Below, in pieces: positions 23,513 through 37,000 of a DNA stretch of 64,000 nt (position 1 is the first letter of the stretch; every line of letters starts with the position of its first letter). The stretch comes from Solea solea. Taxonomy: Eukaryota > Chordata > Actinopteri > Pleuronectiformes > Soleidae. The position numbers and the translations under genes are program-made. Below the pieces are notes generated by a model. That model was not told the DNA's origin. It made no database searches and saw only the letters and a list, made by a program, of their open reading frames with translations. Location of the stretch: positions 8,319,485 through 8,383,484 of the forward strand of contig NC_081146.1 of the NCBI RefSeq assembly GCF_958295425.1, given 5' to 3'.

Positions 23513-26445
23513 ACGTTACTGGATGTACGTTATATGTACCCCCTTCATAACCCAGCCAGGATACAGGCAGAGGCAGCTGAGAGAGAGAGAGAGAGATGCT
23601 GATTGTCCAATAACGTTGTTTACACTAATACCTGTACTCTTTACAATAATAATAATTATTCATCATTAATAAATTATTTATTAACTGCATTTTGTTTCTG
23701 ACATCTGTCAGAAGCATTCATTTAAAAGAATCTCTAAAGCTTAATTGTGAAATAATTTGTCGTGATCAGAATCACCCTGCTTTATTCAGCTTCATTCAAT
23801 ACTCATTGTTACTACAATGTTTTACAGTAGTTTTCCAAAGCACTCCCAAGTGACGTTCACTAACTTATCTTATCTTACTTATTGGTCCCATTCTTCTTGT
23901 GAGGAAGATTTTTTTTTTTGCCTTTTGTATGTCAAGCATGAACTGGTTCTGGTGGTTAGGTCACTGTGTCCTCATGTTTTTATGAGCGTGATATGATAAA
24001 CAACAATACTTACAAGACATGTGATTAAATTTGGCACACTTCCTCTTGACCTGATTAGAATTTGGTGGTGGTCAAATGTCAAGGTGACTTTATCTCTCAA
24101 AACTCTTGTTGCCTTCTGACCTTATTTTCAAATTCACCCAAATTGTTTAGATTGTTTTGACTTTTCAAACATCCAATTCATTTTAGGTCAACAGGTGCAT
24201 TTTACATGGGAAAATATAGCCTGTAAACTGCAAAGGCACAAGACACACAGCTGGGTTAGGGTCACTGAAACATAACATATTTTTAATTTGCACCTTATGC
24301 AACTGAAACCAGTTAATGTGGTTCTCTGCATGCTTTTCTATTTACATGAGCACAGTGACATTTCACACAGCAGACTACAGTTTCACTCAATGACACACAA
24401 GAAAAGAATTGCTTTTTCTGTATCTATTCTTGTCACCTTTACATGAACATTTTGCAGCATCTGCTTTACATTTTTACTGTTAGTGACCATATTAATTAAT
24501 AATAATAATGTTAATATTATGTTGTTAATATTTTCCAGGCAGTGACAGTAAAACCATTCCATGCTTCCCTCTTGATAAAAACTATATTTTTTGACCACAT
24601 TCATCTCCTGTGGTGTTTATTCTTCTGTGTGTGTGGAGGCAGGAACTCTCCTCCAGCATCATGATTATTGCCTCATCAGTGTTTTACATTGCTTTGGTCA
24701 CATAGTTAGCTCTAGAACACAGCCAGGATGAAGGTGATTACAGAATAATGGTGTTTTTAAAGGTCAAGACTGTATTTCAGTAAGGGTCTTATCATCAAAT
24801 CCATTTGACATTTATTCACATGAACAAGAAACCATATACATGACCTCCTTATGCATACACAATGCACAGAGCTGCAAGTTATTGACAATGGGATACAAAA
24901 AGGAACAGCTTTGCTTGTCATAAAACATTATGTGGTACAGGAATTAGGTGAGATTATGAGACAATATTTCCCTTTTAATTAGATTTCTTGCTGAACACTT
25001 GTTTATGCAAAATAACCTGCATTTACATAACTTTACCATAGTCTCTGAATTATAGCCTTAATATTTTCAACAACAAAAAACGATGCTCTGAAGATATTTT
25101 GTGTCTTTTCATCCTTCCTCCAGAGATTCAGCTACATATAATACTGTATAAGAAGAACATGTTGCAGTTTCTGGATTTCTCAATCTCAATTTCACCTCAT
25201 AATCCCATAATTTTAATCATTGTAGCAGCTCATGAACATATCTGCCTGCTAGAGTATTTTGAAATGGCCATATGTCAAGTTTGTTTCTATTTAATGTCCA
25301 GTTTGTGAGATGAAATTAATTGAAGATAAAATAATTATGCTTTATAATAATTCCTTTATGTGTGCAGTCACCTTGTTATCTTATTACCCCAGAATGAGCC
25401 TTTTATATTTACATAAGGAGCTGTTTTTACAACAGCTCGCAATGGGAGGGCTGATTGCAGGAGATGAAGAGCAGCTGTGATCACAGGTGAGTAGTGTTGG
25501 CTTGATGAGGAGGTGTGTCTTGGCAGGTGGAGCAGAGTGGGGTGGAGTCAGGTGAGTGGAAAACTGCTGGATGAAGTGTGACACTGAGGTCGCCAATAAA
25601 TGTTGCTTTTACATACTTTGACTTTGAGTTTATCCTCAGGGTCAAATTCTACAGCGTTTTAAAGATTCGAAAAAATATTGCATTCTTATTTCACAACTGT
25701 AATGAATGTGAATTACATGTAATGTTGAAAACACAGCTGTATGCAACCAGGGTTGCTGCGACCTTGACCAGTGACCTTGCTCTATAGGAATTAGGAAATC
25801 TCTAGGAAACTATTGAGACCAACAGAATCATCTGAACATGACATGTGTAACGATATGACTATCGAGATGAAACACAGCACAAGTGGTTTTTGTTTTATGA
25901 AAATCAGTCACAAACACAACACATTTAATACTTTTATGTTCTTTCATATGCAGGCTGTTCACCAATGAATGTGTATTTCTCTTTGAAACTGTATTGTTTA
26001 TTGTTATTTAGTATTTCTGAGACAATTCTATGGTTAAATTAGTTCATTTTATTTTGGTAAATCAGTTGTCTCCCTCTCAATTTCCAACCCACCCCTTCAG
26101 TCACTTCACATTGTTGGATGAGATAACGCTGATTGAGCAGCAGAGGGCGCTGTGACACAAACCTGAGAAAAGCAACTGAGCGGTTACTTTTTTATTTATT
26201 TTTTTAAATAATAAAGTGTGTTTTTTATTAATACAAAAAATATGAAATATTATAAAATTATGAAAATATTGTGTTTTCCAGAGACAGAGAACATAAACGT
26301 CATGAAAGCTCATATTGAGTTGAGGAGGATGTTTGGTCCTGAGTGAAGGATGGAGGCAGAGAAGGTGAGGGAGGTGCAGCACCTCCTTCTCCTCGCTCCC
26401 CTCCCTCTCCCCCGGACCGAAGCCGAACCCTCCCTCACCTTGTCA
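23513..26445. other. aqp10 3' UTR and AT-rich intergenic DNA
   Basis: An AATAAA signal follows the aqp10 stop at about 23668, so the UTR is short. The remainder is AT-rich with no recognisable exon. It becomes pyrimidine/CpG-richer at about 26380-26445, just before a transposon-like insertion, which may be the remains of a promoter region for atp8b2. Confidence 0.5.
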
Positions 26446-27605
26446 CTGGCCGTTTCTCAATATCCATACTTGTGCGTACTTGAGCGTACTTGCGTACTCC
26501 CGTACTTGTGAAAACGTCATCAGCCTCAGTCCAAGTGCTGTTCCAATTCTCAAGTAAGCGAACAGCGAGGACGGTTCTCAAACCCGGAAATGTTCTCGCT
26601 CCGCCCATTTTTACCAAGTATGCATCGGAGGTGACTTAAGCGTACTTGCGATGGCCATGTATCCCAGAATACATTTCGGCGGAGCATAGCAGCAGATAAT
26701 AGAAATATAAATCTGAAATAAATATTTTTCTGTGTCCCGGAACAAAGTTTTAACATCATTTGAGGCGAGAAATTAGTCATATAGAATTCAAACATGTGGT
26801 TTGTGTATGAAGATATGACGTATTTATAGTTTGGCAGCGACGTTTGTCGGAGGTGATCAGCTCCGCCTCTGCGGGCGCTCGGCGCTCACTGTGCCCGGCA
26901 CAGAGCAGCGTTACCTCGGCCTGTCCTGATGAAATGATCCGCTGGCTCAGACGTCGCTGTCATTAGATGCTCGGTGTGATCCATAGATTTGTTGTTGACG
27001 TGTTATTTGGTTTTTAATGGAAACGTTTTGACCTGACAGTTTGAAGGTTTGTATATTGTTAATGTTTTATTTATTTTAACTTTGAATTTTAGATTTATAT
27101 TAAAGTCGAGATTTATATTTAAAAATAATATGTAAATATTAGATATGTATAGTATAGTATGTAGAGTAGTATATATTTGTACACGTACATATATGTCATA
27201 CATACATATATACATATATACTACTCTACAATGCTGTAATATATCTATTTTCCACATTGTATTATTTGTATTGTATATTTTAATAGAAATACATTAATAA
27301 ATGAAGTTAAATATTTGAAATGTAAAAATAATAACAACATATATATGCATTTATTAAAAGTATTTCATATGTTCATTTATCAACACTGTAGGTGGCGGTA
27401 ATGAGGCTGCAGCACTAGGCGCCAGCCACCATTCAAACAGCAGAACAATACATACATACTTGCATACTTGAGTATTGAGAAACAACCACATACTTGTGTA
27501 CTCCCGTACTTGGCAAGTATATACTCCCAGCGTACTTCTCAAGTATATACTTCCCAAGTACGCAAGTACATACTTGCTTACTTGAGTATTGAGAAACGGC
27601 CACTG
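26446..27605. mobile_element. Probable non-autonomous DNA transposon with terminal inverted repeats
   Basis: GCCGTTTCTCAATA at 26451-26464 is exactly mirrored by TATTGAGAAACGGC at 27587-27600. The pentamer CACTG flanks both ends (26446-26450, 27601-27605), consistent with a target-site duplication. The subterminal parts carry repeated GTACTTG/CAAGTA words in opposite orientation. There is no transposase frame. An inner near-copy of the end (GAGTATTGAGAAAC at about 27470) suggests a nested or duplicated terminus. The superfamily is uncertain; a 5-bp duplication would fit some hAT groups. Confidence 0.7.
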
Positions 27606-27796
27606 TGTCTCCAGCGCGTCCGCGGTGCCTGTCTACCCTCCCACCCCAGTGGCCTTAAATCATCCTCCTCCTCATCATCATCATCATCAGGGGTGAACCT
27701 CGCCTCCGAGTCAAACTTCACCATGACCTCGGCGACTGTAGTGCAGCGAGGATGTTCTCAGCACAAACCCACGTAGACCTGAGACAACTTGAAAAG
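27606..27796 (+). other. Candidate 5' UTR exon of atp8b2
   Basis: This is CpG-containing sequence ending in a good donor (GAAAAG|GTAGGT). It holds a short open frame (27723-27776) starting at ACCATGACC and ending in TAG. The next plausible acceptor, TGTGTAG at 31331-31337, opens the exon with the atp8b2 start codon. The link is inferred from splice signals only. Confidence 0.35.
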
Positions 27797-28854
27797 GTAG
27801 GTGGTGTTTCCTGAGCGGCTGCAGCCGTGTGTGTGTGTGTGTGTGTGTGTGTGGTTTTGCTCTATCAGATGAAAAATATTGACGTTTGTCTCAGTTTTCG
27901 TTGTAAAGCTCGTATTTATAGCTACTCCGTCTGTGCCTGCAGTAGACCTATACAGCTTGTATCTTCTTTTCATATAAATAAGCCACCACTGTGGTGAAGG
28001 AGTTAGTGCAGTTGTTATTTGTGTTACTAACCACTTTCCTTTGAGTTAACAACAAGTTCAGCACATCAGACAACAAATAACCAGTCACTTTAGTATTCTT
28101 TCCTTAATAAAAAGTCATTACAGTCTTGTTCTCTTTTGTTTCTTCCTGATTTAAAACAAAGATCAAGGGAATTCATAATTGAATTATTTCTCAGGACACA
28201 CACAGAGCTGGTGAAGTTTGCTGGCGTTTGCCTGTCTGAGCAGAATAACTCTCATTGTAGTTATAATTCTGGGAATGAAGGTTGTGAAACGGAGTGGCCT
28301 TGGTGGAGGAGGTGTGCGCTCTCTAACCCTCTCCGAGTGCGTCCTCTAGATGTCCAATGTTGTTTAACAGTAGAATAATGTTCTTATTACACCTGAGGAG
28401 AATTGTACCATCTGAGGTAAACATGACAACTGTCTTAGTCATAGAGATAATATACTGAATCTACAATATCGCACATTTAACTTCCCTTGAAATCAGTAGA
28501 ACAGGTTCAATATACATTGAAATAATGCTTGTACACTGTGCTAACACATTTTTAAACACAACATGATTTATGTTTATGTTCTTATGTTCAACTGTTTGTT
28601 TGATTCTGTCCTTTATCGGACATTTTATCACAGTACTTATATTGATTTGGTAACTCTTTTGGCCATATCTTCCCAGCCCTTACTGAATCTATATCTATGT
28701 ACTTTGCTCAGGAACTGTCCATTAGGAATTCTGCCAAGAAAGGTGCTCAGATATTCAGTGTGTGCCTGGTGTGTTTCACTCCCTGAGCTGCCAGCTTGAT
28801 TTCATAAGGACATTGCAGGTCACTGGGGTTATACAAGACAGTAAAGCCACAGAT

Positions 28855-28887
28855 GGGGGCGGGGGGGGGGGGGGGGGGGGGGGGGGG
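28855..28887 (+). repeat. Poly(G) run
   Basis: Five G, one C, then 27 consecutive G residues, followed by GAGAGAGGGAGGG. This can form G-quadruplex structures and is a place where read length errors are likely, so the true count is uncertain. Confidence 0.85.
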
Positions 28888-29360
28888 AGAGAGGGAGGGT
28901 ATCTCATCTGAAAGGTGAACAAAGCTCTTCTTCTCACTTGCTATTCTCGATTGGATTGGTAAATGTGCAGTGCAGAAAATAAGTGAAAGTGCAATAAACG
29001 TATGACAGGACAGGAGACAATGCTCGAAACTGTAGCTGAAAGCTGATCAGCCCGACTCACATGGAAAGAGGCAGAGCAGCTCTTTCTCTGGAGTATTGAT
29101 TGGTCACTTGCCGCCTCGAGCCTTTGTCTGCCATGTTGTTCAGTACCTGCAATTATGCACCGTAAACCTGAGACAAAGATTTATTTACGCGCTCGCTCCT
29201 GTGGCCTCATCATCTTGCATCGTACAATCTCTCCTCGCTGTTATTTAGCCCGAGAACTGAACACGGTGAAGGAGAAGCTGTGAGGTGTGTGACATAATGT
29301 AACGCGTCAGCATTAGTGTGGTTGGAGGGAAAGAAGAGTGTAGAGTGACAGGATGAGGGG

Positions 29361-29535
29361 ATGTGGGAGAAGAAGAGAAGAGAAGAGGAGAGACGAGAAG
29401 AGAAGAGAAGAGAAGAGAAGAGGAGAGGAGAGACGAGAAGAGAAGAGAAGAGAAGAGAAGAGAAGAGAAGAAAAGAGAAGAGGAGAGGAGAGGAGAGGAG
29501 AGAAGAGGAGAGACGAGAAGAGGAGAGGAGAGAAG
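29361..29535 (+). repeat. (AGAAG/AGGAG)n purine tract
   Basis: About 175 bp of nearly pure purine on the + strand is built from AGAAG and AGGAG pentamers with a few ACGAG interruptions. It gives long open frames in several registers, all low complexity, and should not be read as coding. Confidence 0.9.
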
Positions 29536-29754
29536 AGTGCCGCTCCATTACTCTTTCTCATCCACTAGGATGAGACTCGGAGGACACTGATAGTGGATCT
29601 GGTCTGAGCCACGGTCCCAATGCACAGTGTCACACAGACAGATGTCATTTCCTCATTATGGCTCTAACATATTAGATATGGTCTGCAATTCACTGCAACT
29701 CAGTTCTAATGAGACAGAACTTCATTTCTAAGCAACTGGTTAAGTTCAGGGCTA

Positions 29755-30133
29755 AGATTTGAATTGTTGTTAAGTTAAGGTTATGGTTAGGCATTAACTG
29801 GTTATGGTTAAGGTTAGGGATAAGGCTTTGGGATAGCTGTGCAAACCTGTGTGTGTACCTGATATTCCTTATGTTATGGGGACCTAAATCTGTTTACACA
29901 GTCACATTATGGGGACTTGTCGTCCTCATGGGGACAAACTCAAGTCCCCATGACGTAAATGACTACATTTTAAGGTGAAGACATGTTTTAAAGTTAGGCT
30001 GAGGTTAGGTTAAGGTTAGGGTCAGGGCCAGTAGTAATTATGGTTATGGTTAGACTAAGTCTCCAGGAAATGAGTGAAAGTCAATGCAATGACCTCAGAG
30101 GTGATGGAAACCAGTGTGTGTGTGTGTGTGTGT

Positions 30134-30168
<35 letters not shown>
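29755..30168 (+). repeat. GTTAGG/TGGGGAC dispersed repeat ending in (TG)n
   Basis: Repeated TTAAGGTTAGGG-like words surround a TTATGGGGACTTGTCGTCC block, and the unit ends in a (TG)n tract at 30114-30168 with one GG interruption. It is the same family as copies near 225-320, 8370-8571, 38180-38330 and 53039-53250. Confidence 0.65.
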
Positions 30169-30169
<1 letters not shown>

Positions 30170-31380
30170 TGTAAGTGAGTTTTATTTAATCACGGTGAAG
30201 TAAAAACATGCTCCACGAAAACATCATCACTAGTTTCCATTCCATGATGTTACCAGTATTTCTGCTTTCACATCTTTGTTGTGACGTGGTTGGGGTTTGA
30301 ACCACTGACTTCCCACTCCAGAGTCTTGACTGTAAATACTGGGTCAGGGATCTGCAACTGTAGCTTTAAAAACAAACAAAAATAAATCTAAATATGGAAA
30401 TAAATCACAGCTATTTCAATTTTTTGTCAAGGTAATAAAGAAAAGTGTTTTAATACATTGTCAAGTGTAAATGCCTTACATTCTATGACTACATTAAACC
30501 TCCCCAAAACGTATAAGAACATGAACATGTGTACATATAGAGTCCTGTCCATCTTTGAGCCACATACTTATGCGAGTGGGTAAAGTATTTTTATATGTAT
30601 TTAATTGAATGAATTTTCTAACATTGTTAAGAAAAGTGCTATATAAATTAAATTGATTTATGTTATTATTATTCCCAAAACACAGACCAAATATAGTTTT
30701 AGTTATCTAAGAGTGGGTTCATTTTTTATTTTATTATTTATTTTCCACAAACAATGGAAATAGGTCTGCATAGTTCTGTGTTTTATTTCAAAGTAGGCTT
30801 ACACAATGCCAGTGTTTTTTTCTCTCCTCTTATAGTTGTTTATAGCTCTTAAATTTCTGTTGATTCTTTTTCTCAATTAATCGTGTACGTGTTTGGCCCT
30901 TAACATGTCAGAAAGTGTTGATCAGTGTTTGTCAAACCTGGAAATGATGATGCCTTGTTTCGTCCACAAATCAAAATGATTCAGTTTTAATGGTTTCTTT
31001 GTTACGTGGAGCAGAGAAACCAGAGAATATTCACATTTAAGAAGCTGTATTGATTTATCAAATTTATCAAATCACCGTTGCAGCACTATGAATTTCAAAA
31101 AAAAAATTTGTTTTCACAGGTAGCCTAAGTATATGTAAAACTGAATACGCTGATTTATTTGCATTTAATTGGTCAAATGGCTTTTTGTGGCTCCAGATTT
31201 TCAGACGTTCATCGTTTGTTTTAAAACAAAATGAAACGCTTGTTGTGTTTTAATTAAGCAACTTTCTCGTGGTTGTTCTCACCTCAGCATGTGTTTCCTC
31301 CTCGCCGCTCAATGGCTTCTCGTCTTTCCCTGTGTAGACAGTCTAATGGGCCAGAGCCGAAGGAAGCCGGCAGAGCGGAG

Positions 31381-32581
31381 ATGTTCAGAAAGAGGTTTCC
31401 TCCAGGTCAGTATATGACACTAAACACATTCATTACCTTTTAAACTATAGTGTCATTAGTGTCCATGTTCCTGGTGGCTTCATGGAACGCATATGAGGAT
31501 GTTTTTATACGATTCCACACCAAAAGTGTTAAGTTGTTCAGAGATGTGTTAAGAGCACACTAAGACTCTGTTGGCTGAAATGCTTTTACACATTTCACAT
31601 CACAGTTGTTGTGGAGCAGCCTCTCACGTCGGTTGTATTCCGTTAATGTCTACAGCACATTCAGTCTTCAGTGCCTAACACTTACACATCCCATTAATAA
31701 TGTAAACACTTAAACTTTAATTTCATTTAACATGGAAAGGTCAAATCAGAGCACAGTGTGGACAGTAGACAAATGCTAACGTCAGGCGCATGACAGTGAC
31801 GTTTGTTCTAAGACAGCAAGGGAAGCTCAGCTTCCTCTAAAATGTTGTACTGTGTTGTGTTTACATTTCAATACAAAACGTGTGCTAGAATGTGATAAGA
31901 ACATTTCACTAGTTCATTCAGAATCAGACGTTTATCACGGATGGCGGATCGTCTTACTTGATTTTCGTATTCCCGTAGCAGCCTCCCATTATCCTCCACA
32001 TGTGGAAGATAAAGTGGTAGACTGTCATCCAACAGTCTCCTCTTCACTTCATAGTTCAGGGAGTTTCATCATGTGAACTAGCTTAAAATATACCTGAATA
32101 TTGAAATGACATTAACACGTCTGTTTCTGGAGAATTCTAGTAAATAATCATAAATGTGTTCAACCTCATGGGAAATGTAAACTAAAATCACATGAAAGTT
32201 TGCCAGTGTTCATTTTCTTCACCATATAAGATGAGGTAAGTGAAGGTGTTGGTGTCCAGTCATTATTGGCACGAGGCTTTTCGAGCTGCACGTGTACAAG
32301 CCCCTCCCATTGCAGTGCACCTCAAGGGACACGAATGAAACTCGAGTCCTGCCCGGACCATTTTGGCTCCGGTCGCTACCATCGCCTCTTATGTGTTAGA
32401 TCCAAAATGGCGCCCGGTTTCCTCATCACTCAGCGACGCGCTTAGCCGTGGGTGCCCTGCAGATGCGGTTTCTATAGTAACGTCCATCAAATGCAGAACC
32501 TATGGTTACGTCATGTGTTTATGTTGTGGTGGAGACTTATCCACAGACGCAGATTCGGCACGTGGGTGCGTCAATTAATTC

Positions 32582-32618
<37 letters not shown>

Positions 32619-34010
32619 TGATGGGATAGCTGTGCGCTGTTAGTCCAACTCCAGCAGAAGTTGGGAGCGGAGCTTCATCACCGGCCGCGTCCTTGCAGAG
32701 ACGATGTTGCGGTCACTTGTCTTTGAAACGGCGCATATTTAAGGCACATTTCTCGCAGTGACTGTTACAAGTAAAATTAAAAAAAAATGACAGTACTGAA
32801 AGAAATCCCGGAGAAATGGTTTCCTATCGTTCTCCCCCTGCACAGACAGAAACAGAAGGGACTTGATGGAGGCAAATCGAAAAAGGGGAGGACAGGTACA
32901 GTAAGGATTTGGATGCGGTTGGACATTCATGTTATTAATTGTCATCGTGTTTTGTCTTAATTCACTCTTCATTGCTTTCTTATACGTTTGCACCGTCAGG
33001 TGTTGCTGCCTGTGCAACATGCATTTGCCATCTCACTGTTAAAAAAAGCAAAAACAAAACATTTCCTCATTCTCATCCCATAATAAGCCCAAGTCTCATT
33101 CACACTCCCTCATCTCCTCACAACCCATAAAAAAACGTTACATCTTACATCAGTAATGCAACACTTCATGTCCCACTGCCCTTCAATCACTGTCCTCTAC
33201 CTTATCACTAGTAAACATCAAATATGTGTGTGTGTGTGTTTGGATGGATGGATGTGTGCACATGCATTAGGGCTGCAAGGATGATTTGATTCATTGATGA
33301 ATCATCAACTATTCTGATAATCTATTATTTGGTTTTTGAGGGTTTTTTTTAATAATTAAAACAAGCTTTCTGATTTTTCAGCTCGTTAATCATTAAAAAC
33401 TGACGTCTAAAACGTCATCGTAGAGGTTTGGGAAACACCAATAAATGTTTTTCAATGTTCAATGTCGACATTTTTCTTCAACATCTTTCATTTTTTTTAA
33501 AACATTTTTGTCTTACATACTTTTTAATGTGACTGCTCTATGAGCTAAGGGGCACCTTGGGGACAGGGGACATACGTACACACACACACACACACACATA
33601 TGTATGTAGGCAAATGGGTTTGCCTGAAGACATTTCACCTCTTCTTCTGTTCAACTCATGCATGTCCAGTTGTCTACACATACACTGCTGAGGATTCATG
33701 TCATTTGAGACTTTGCTGCTTATGTGTGTTTCGGTTTTTTTTTTTGTTTCACCTTTTTTGTTTAGTTTTCAATGCTTTGCTCCCATTGGGTATTTGATAA
33801 CCTGTTAGTGAGATTCAAATTTTAGCTTCTGGTCTGAGTTTTAGTGCTGAAAAAAAATCAATCTGAATCTGAATTTATTGTACTTAAGTGAACGATGTCC
33901 TTGTTTCTGCTGCGCGAGACTCTGATCAATCTTCCAGGCGCCGCGCAGCCTGTGCTGTCGCTACACTGCCTCAGCTGTATCCCCTGTTCCTTAACCATCA
34001 CAAATCACAC

Positions 34011-34042
<32 letters not shown>

Positions 34043-37000
34043 TGCACCTTCATTTGACCTCCAGCTCATCAGGCCGTCACTGGGCCACTTGCATTGTTTT
34101 CCAGCAAATTAGATCACTGGATGTGTGTGTGTGTGTGTGTGACTGGAGACAGTTCTCCTATTCTGTGTACATGTTATTAAATCAGCCACAGTGAGTGATA
34201 ATCACTTCCCCTCTGAGTCTGATGCTGACTTACAGTAGCTTTTATCATGATGGGGACAATGATATTTCCCTCAGCTCAGACTGATGATGCTGTTTGGTCA
34301 TTGCTGCTATGACTTCAGTCTGCTTTCACTGTGAGTGTAGGTGAGAGTACGAGTCTCATGGAGGCAGGAGCAGATGAAGCGCTGTGGCACATACAGTGTT
34401 GGGCCTCACATGTCCCACCATGAAGAGACGAGCATTAAAGAGGCTGGATGAAAGAATATGATGCTGCAGTTATTAATTCTGTGTAAGATAGTGCGACATT
34501 AAGTATTTTACGTTGAATCAATATTCATTTACTCTTTTGCATCTCAGTTGTTTGTGTAGACCGTATGTTTGCTGCACACAACTCAAAGTTTCCCAGTAAT
34601 GGATCTTTATAGATCTATACAGACCTGCTGTGCAGCAGTTAGTCAGCGTCAGGCCTTCTAATGCCCTTGAAGCTGTCGGAGACATTAAACACTTAATGTG
34701 CAGTTTGCTAAAAGATGCTCATCCATTCAGGTTTTGGTTGGTCAGCTCGAACGCAGGACTGACAGCCAGACAAGGCCTGCTCCTGACATCAGATGCTGGG
34801 AATCTTTGGTGACTCTGTGCTTACCTGGCTCACTTCATGGAGACTCAGTGATGCAGCCGTTGCAGTTCGATGATCAGATGCATCTGGCTCCAGAAAGTGA
34901 CATAATGACCTTCAGATAGACTGGAGAAGTGCCAGAGGGAGAAGAGAAGAGCAGTGAGTGGACAGGAAGAGTTTAAATCAACTCTGGACCAAGTGCATCT
35001 ATGTGAACAGATAATGTGATATTGTTGTGTTGATCCAAGTTAAAAGACACAACATATACAATAGATTTAACTCTGAATTTCTTTTTTTATATGGTGTTTT
35101 AATACCTGACAGTCCAGAAAACACGCTGAATTACAATATTTACTAACATAATAACACCTTGATACAGGATCCATATTGCTCCCATCTGTTTTCATCATCT
35201 GCTGCAAAGTACACAACAAAGTTAGACATTTGAGAATAGTTTGTATTTTTAACTTGACTCAATCAGCTCTGACAGCAGCCCAGCTGGTTTAAACAGAGCA
35301 CAGCTCGTCTGCCACAACAAATCTATCTGTAACAACAAAGGGAAGCTCTTATGTGAGCTCTTCAAGTGACCCTTGTGTATTTGGTGAAGCAGAACACGGC
35401 AGTGACAAAGATCTAAGATGTAAACTGTGAGATGAGACGAGGCTTCAAACTGCTGCAGAGGCACAGGAAACCACAGTGTCATTGTTTGTTTGTGCGAGTT
35501 TTATTCCGAGGTGTTGGCTTCTGTTGTGTGATGTCCCTTCCTGTGGCACCAAATGGTTTCAGATCCTCCGTGTCTCTCTGTGCACGAAACAAATGCTTTG
35601 ATACCTGATTTTAACCTGTGCAAGCACGTGTGCATACACCAAGCTGTGCACATCATTGTGCAAAACGGGCCTGTCATTTCATTTAAAAAGCAGTCTCATT
35701 AATATTAGAGGAGAGCGGCCGGGTGGAGGAGGAAGAGGAGGAGGAGGAGGGGATCTCCCAAACTACTGTGCATCAGCATAAACAGAACTGAAAATCAGCT
35801 TCAAGGTAAAGAGCAGGGTCAGGAGTGAAGAGCTAGAAATGTCACTGTTTAAATTCACAGTATCTTTTACACAACTAAGCTGTGAATAACACATCTGTGC
35901 TGATGCATTAACCACTTAGCCACAACCAGCAAGTTCAAAAGTGTTACTACTTTATATTCACATTTCCCGCAAATCAAATAACATGTAACTGTTTTTGTTT
36001 TTCCCTCTTTATGGGGCGACGGTAGGGTGAATGGCAAAAGTCGCTTTGGATAAAAGCGTCTGCTAAATGACATGTAATGTAATGTAATTTCATTACATGT
36101 CATCATCCTTTATGACTCATTTAATGTGTTGTGTTTGTGCAGAGGAGGAGAGACGGGTCAGAGCCAACAACAGAGAGTACAACGAAAAGTTCCAGTATGC
36201 GGTGAGAGTGTCTTGTTTTCTCCTCTAAATTTAGGTCACCAAAATATATCCTCTGAGGCAGCATCTTTAATCGAAATAATTCACTTTGAATGTTCTTTTG
36301 TCCCCTCCTTTCATCCAGAGAAACTACATCATGACATCCAAGTACAACGTCATCACCTTTCTGCCCGTCAACTTGTTTGAGCAGTTCCAGGAAGTGGCCA
36401 ACACCTACTTCCTTTTCCTGCTCATACTGCAGGTGAGGCCACGGGGAGAAGGAGGGATGGAAAAGAGTCTGGTAATGAAAGATGGAGAGAGGAACATCTG
36501 TGAGTCTGTATCTGTGTGATGGCACAGTTGGAGCGATGTAACCCGTGTGGGTTACATCATTAGTTATATTCGGAAGGGGTAATCATAGAGGATTTGATTT
36601 ATTTATTTGTACTTCACTTATATGAAAGTGCACAATCATGCAATATGACATTGACACATAAATTCATAATACATATTTGAATTTGACACTTTTTATGATT
36701 GGAAAGGAACAGTAAGAAGAATACAGTTCTTAAGGAGGTTGGAGGTATTAAAAATGCAAATAAGTGCTCAATTCAAGAGGAATTTATGTATCAATGTCTG
36801 TATCAGTGGTTATGGAAGTGGATGTATTTTCTTACATAAACAGTTTTACATTTACACCTTCAACAATCACATGATGAGTCAAAAGGAAAAGAGTTGCAAT
36901 CTCAATTTTGAGTGTTATTACAGCTTTGTTGATTATTTGTTGTGTGCTGTCTGTGCTTTGGTCATGCAGGAAGAACTGAACTAATCTTTTTAATTAACTG

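Larger units (their letters stand above)
27797..31337 (+). other. Repeat-rich DNA upstream of the atp8b2 coding start
   Basis: This interval is either first intron or intergenic. It contains (GT)n at about 27826-27852, a poly(G) run, a long GA-rich tract, a GTTAGG-type repeat with (TG)n and, near 30600-30665, a SINE/LINE-type tail ending AAGTGCTATATAAATTAAATT. The open frames in the GA tract are low-complexity artefacts. I see no conserved exon. Confidence 0.5.

Noticed and set aside
29210..29590. Several long open frames, both strands, in the GA-rich tract
   Set aside because: They are translations of the AGAAG/AGGAG repeat in different registers and are low complexity throughout.
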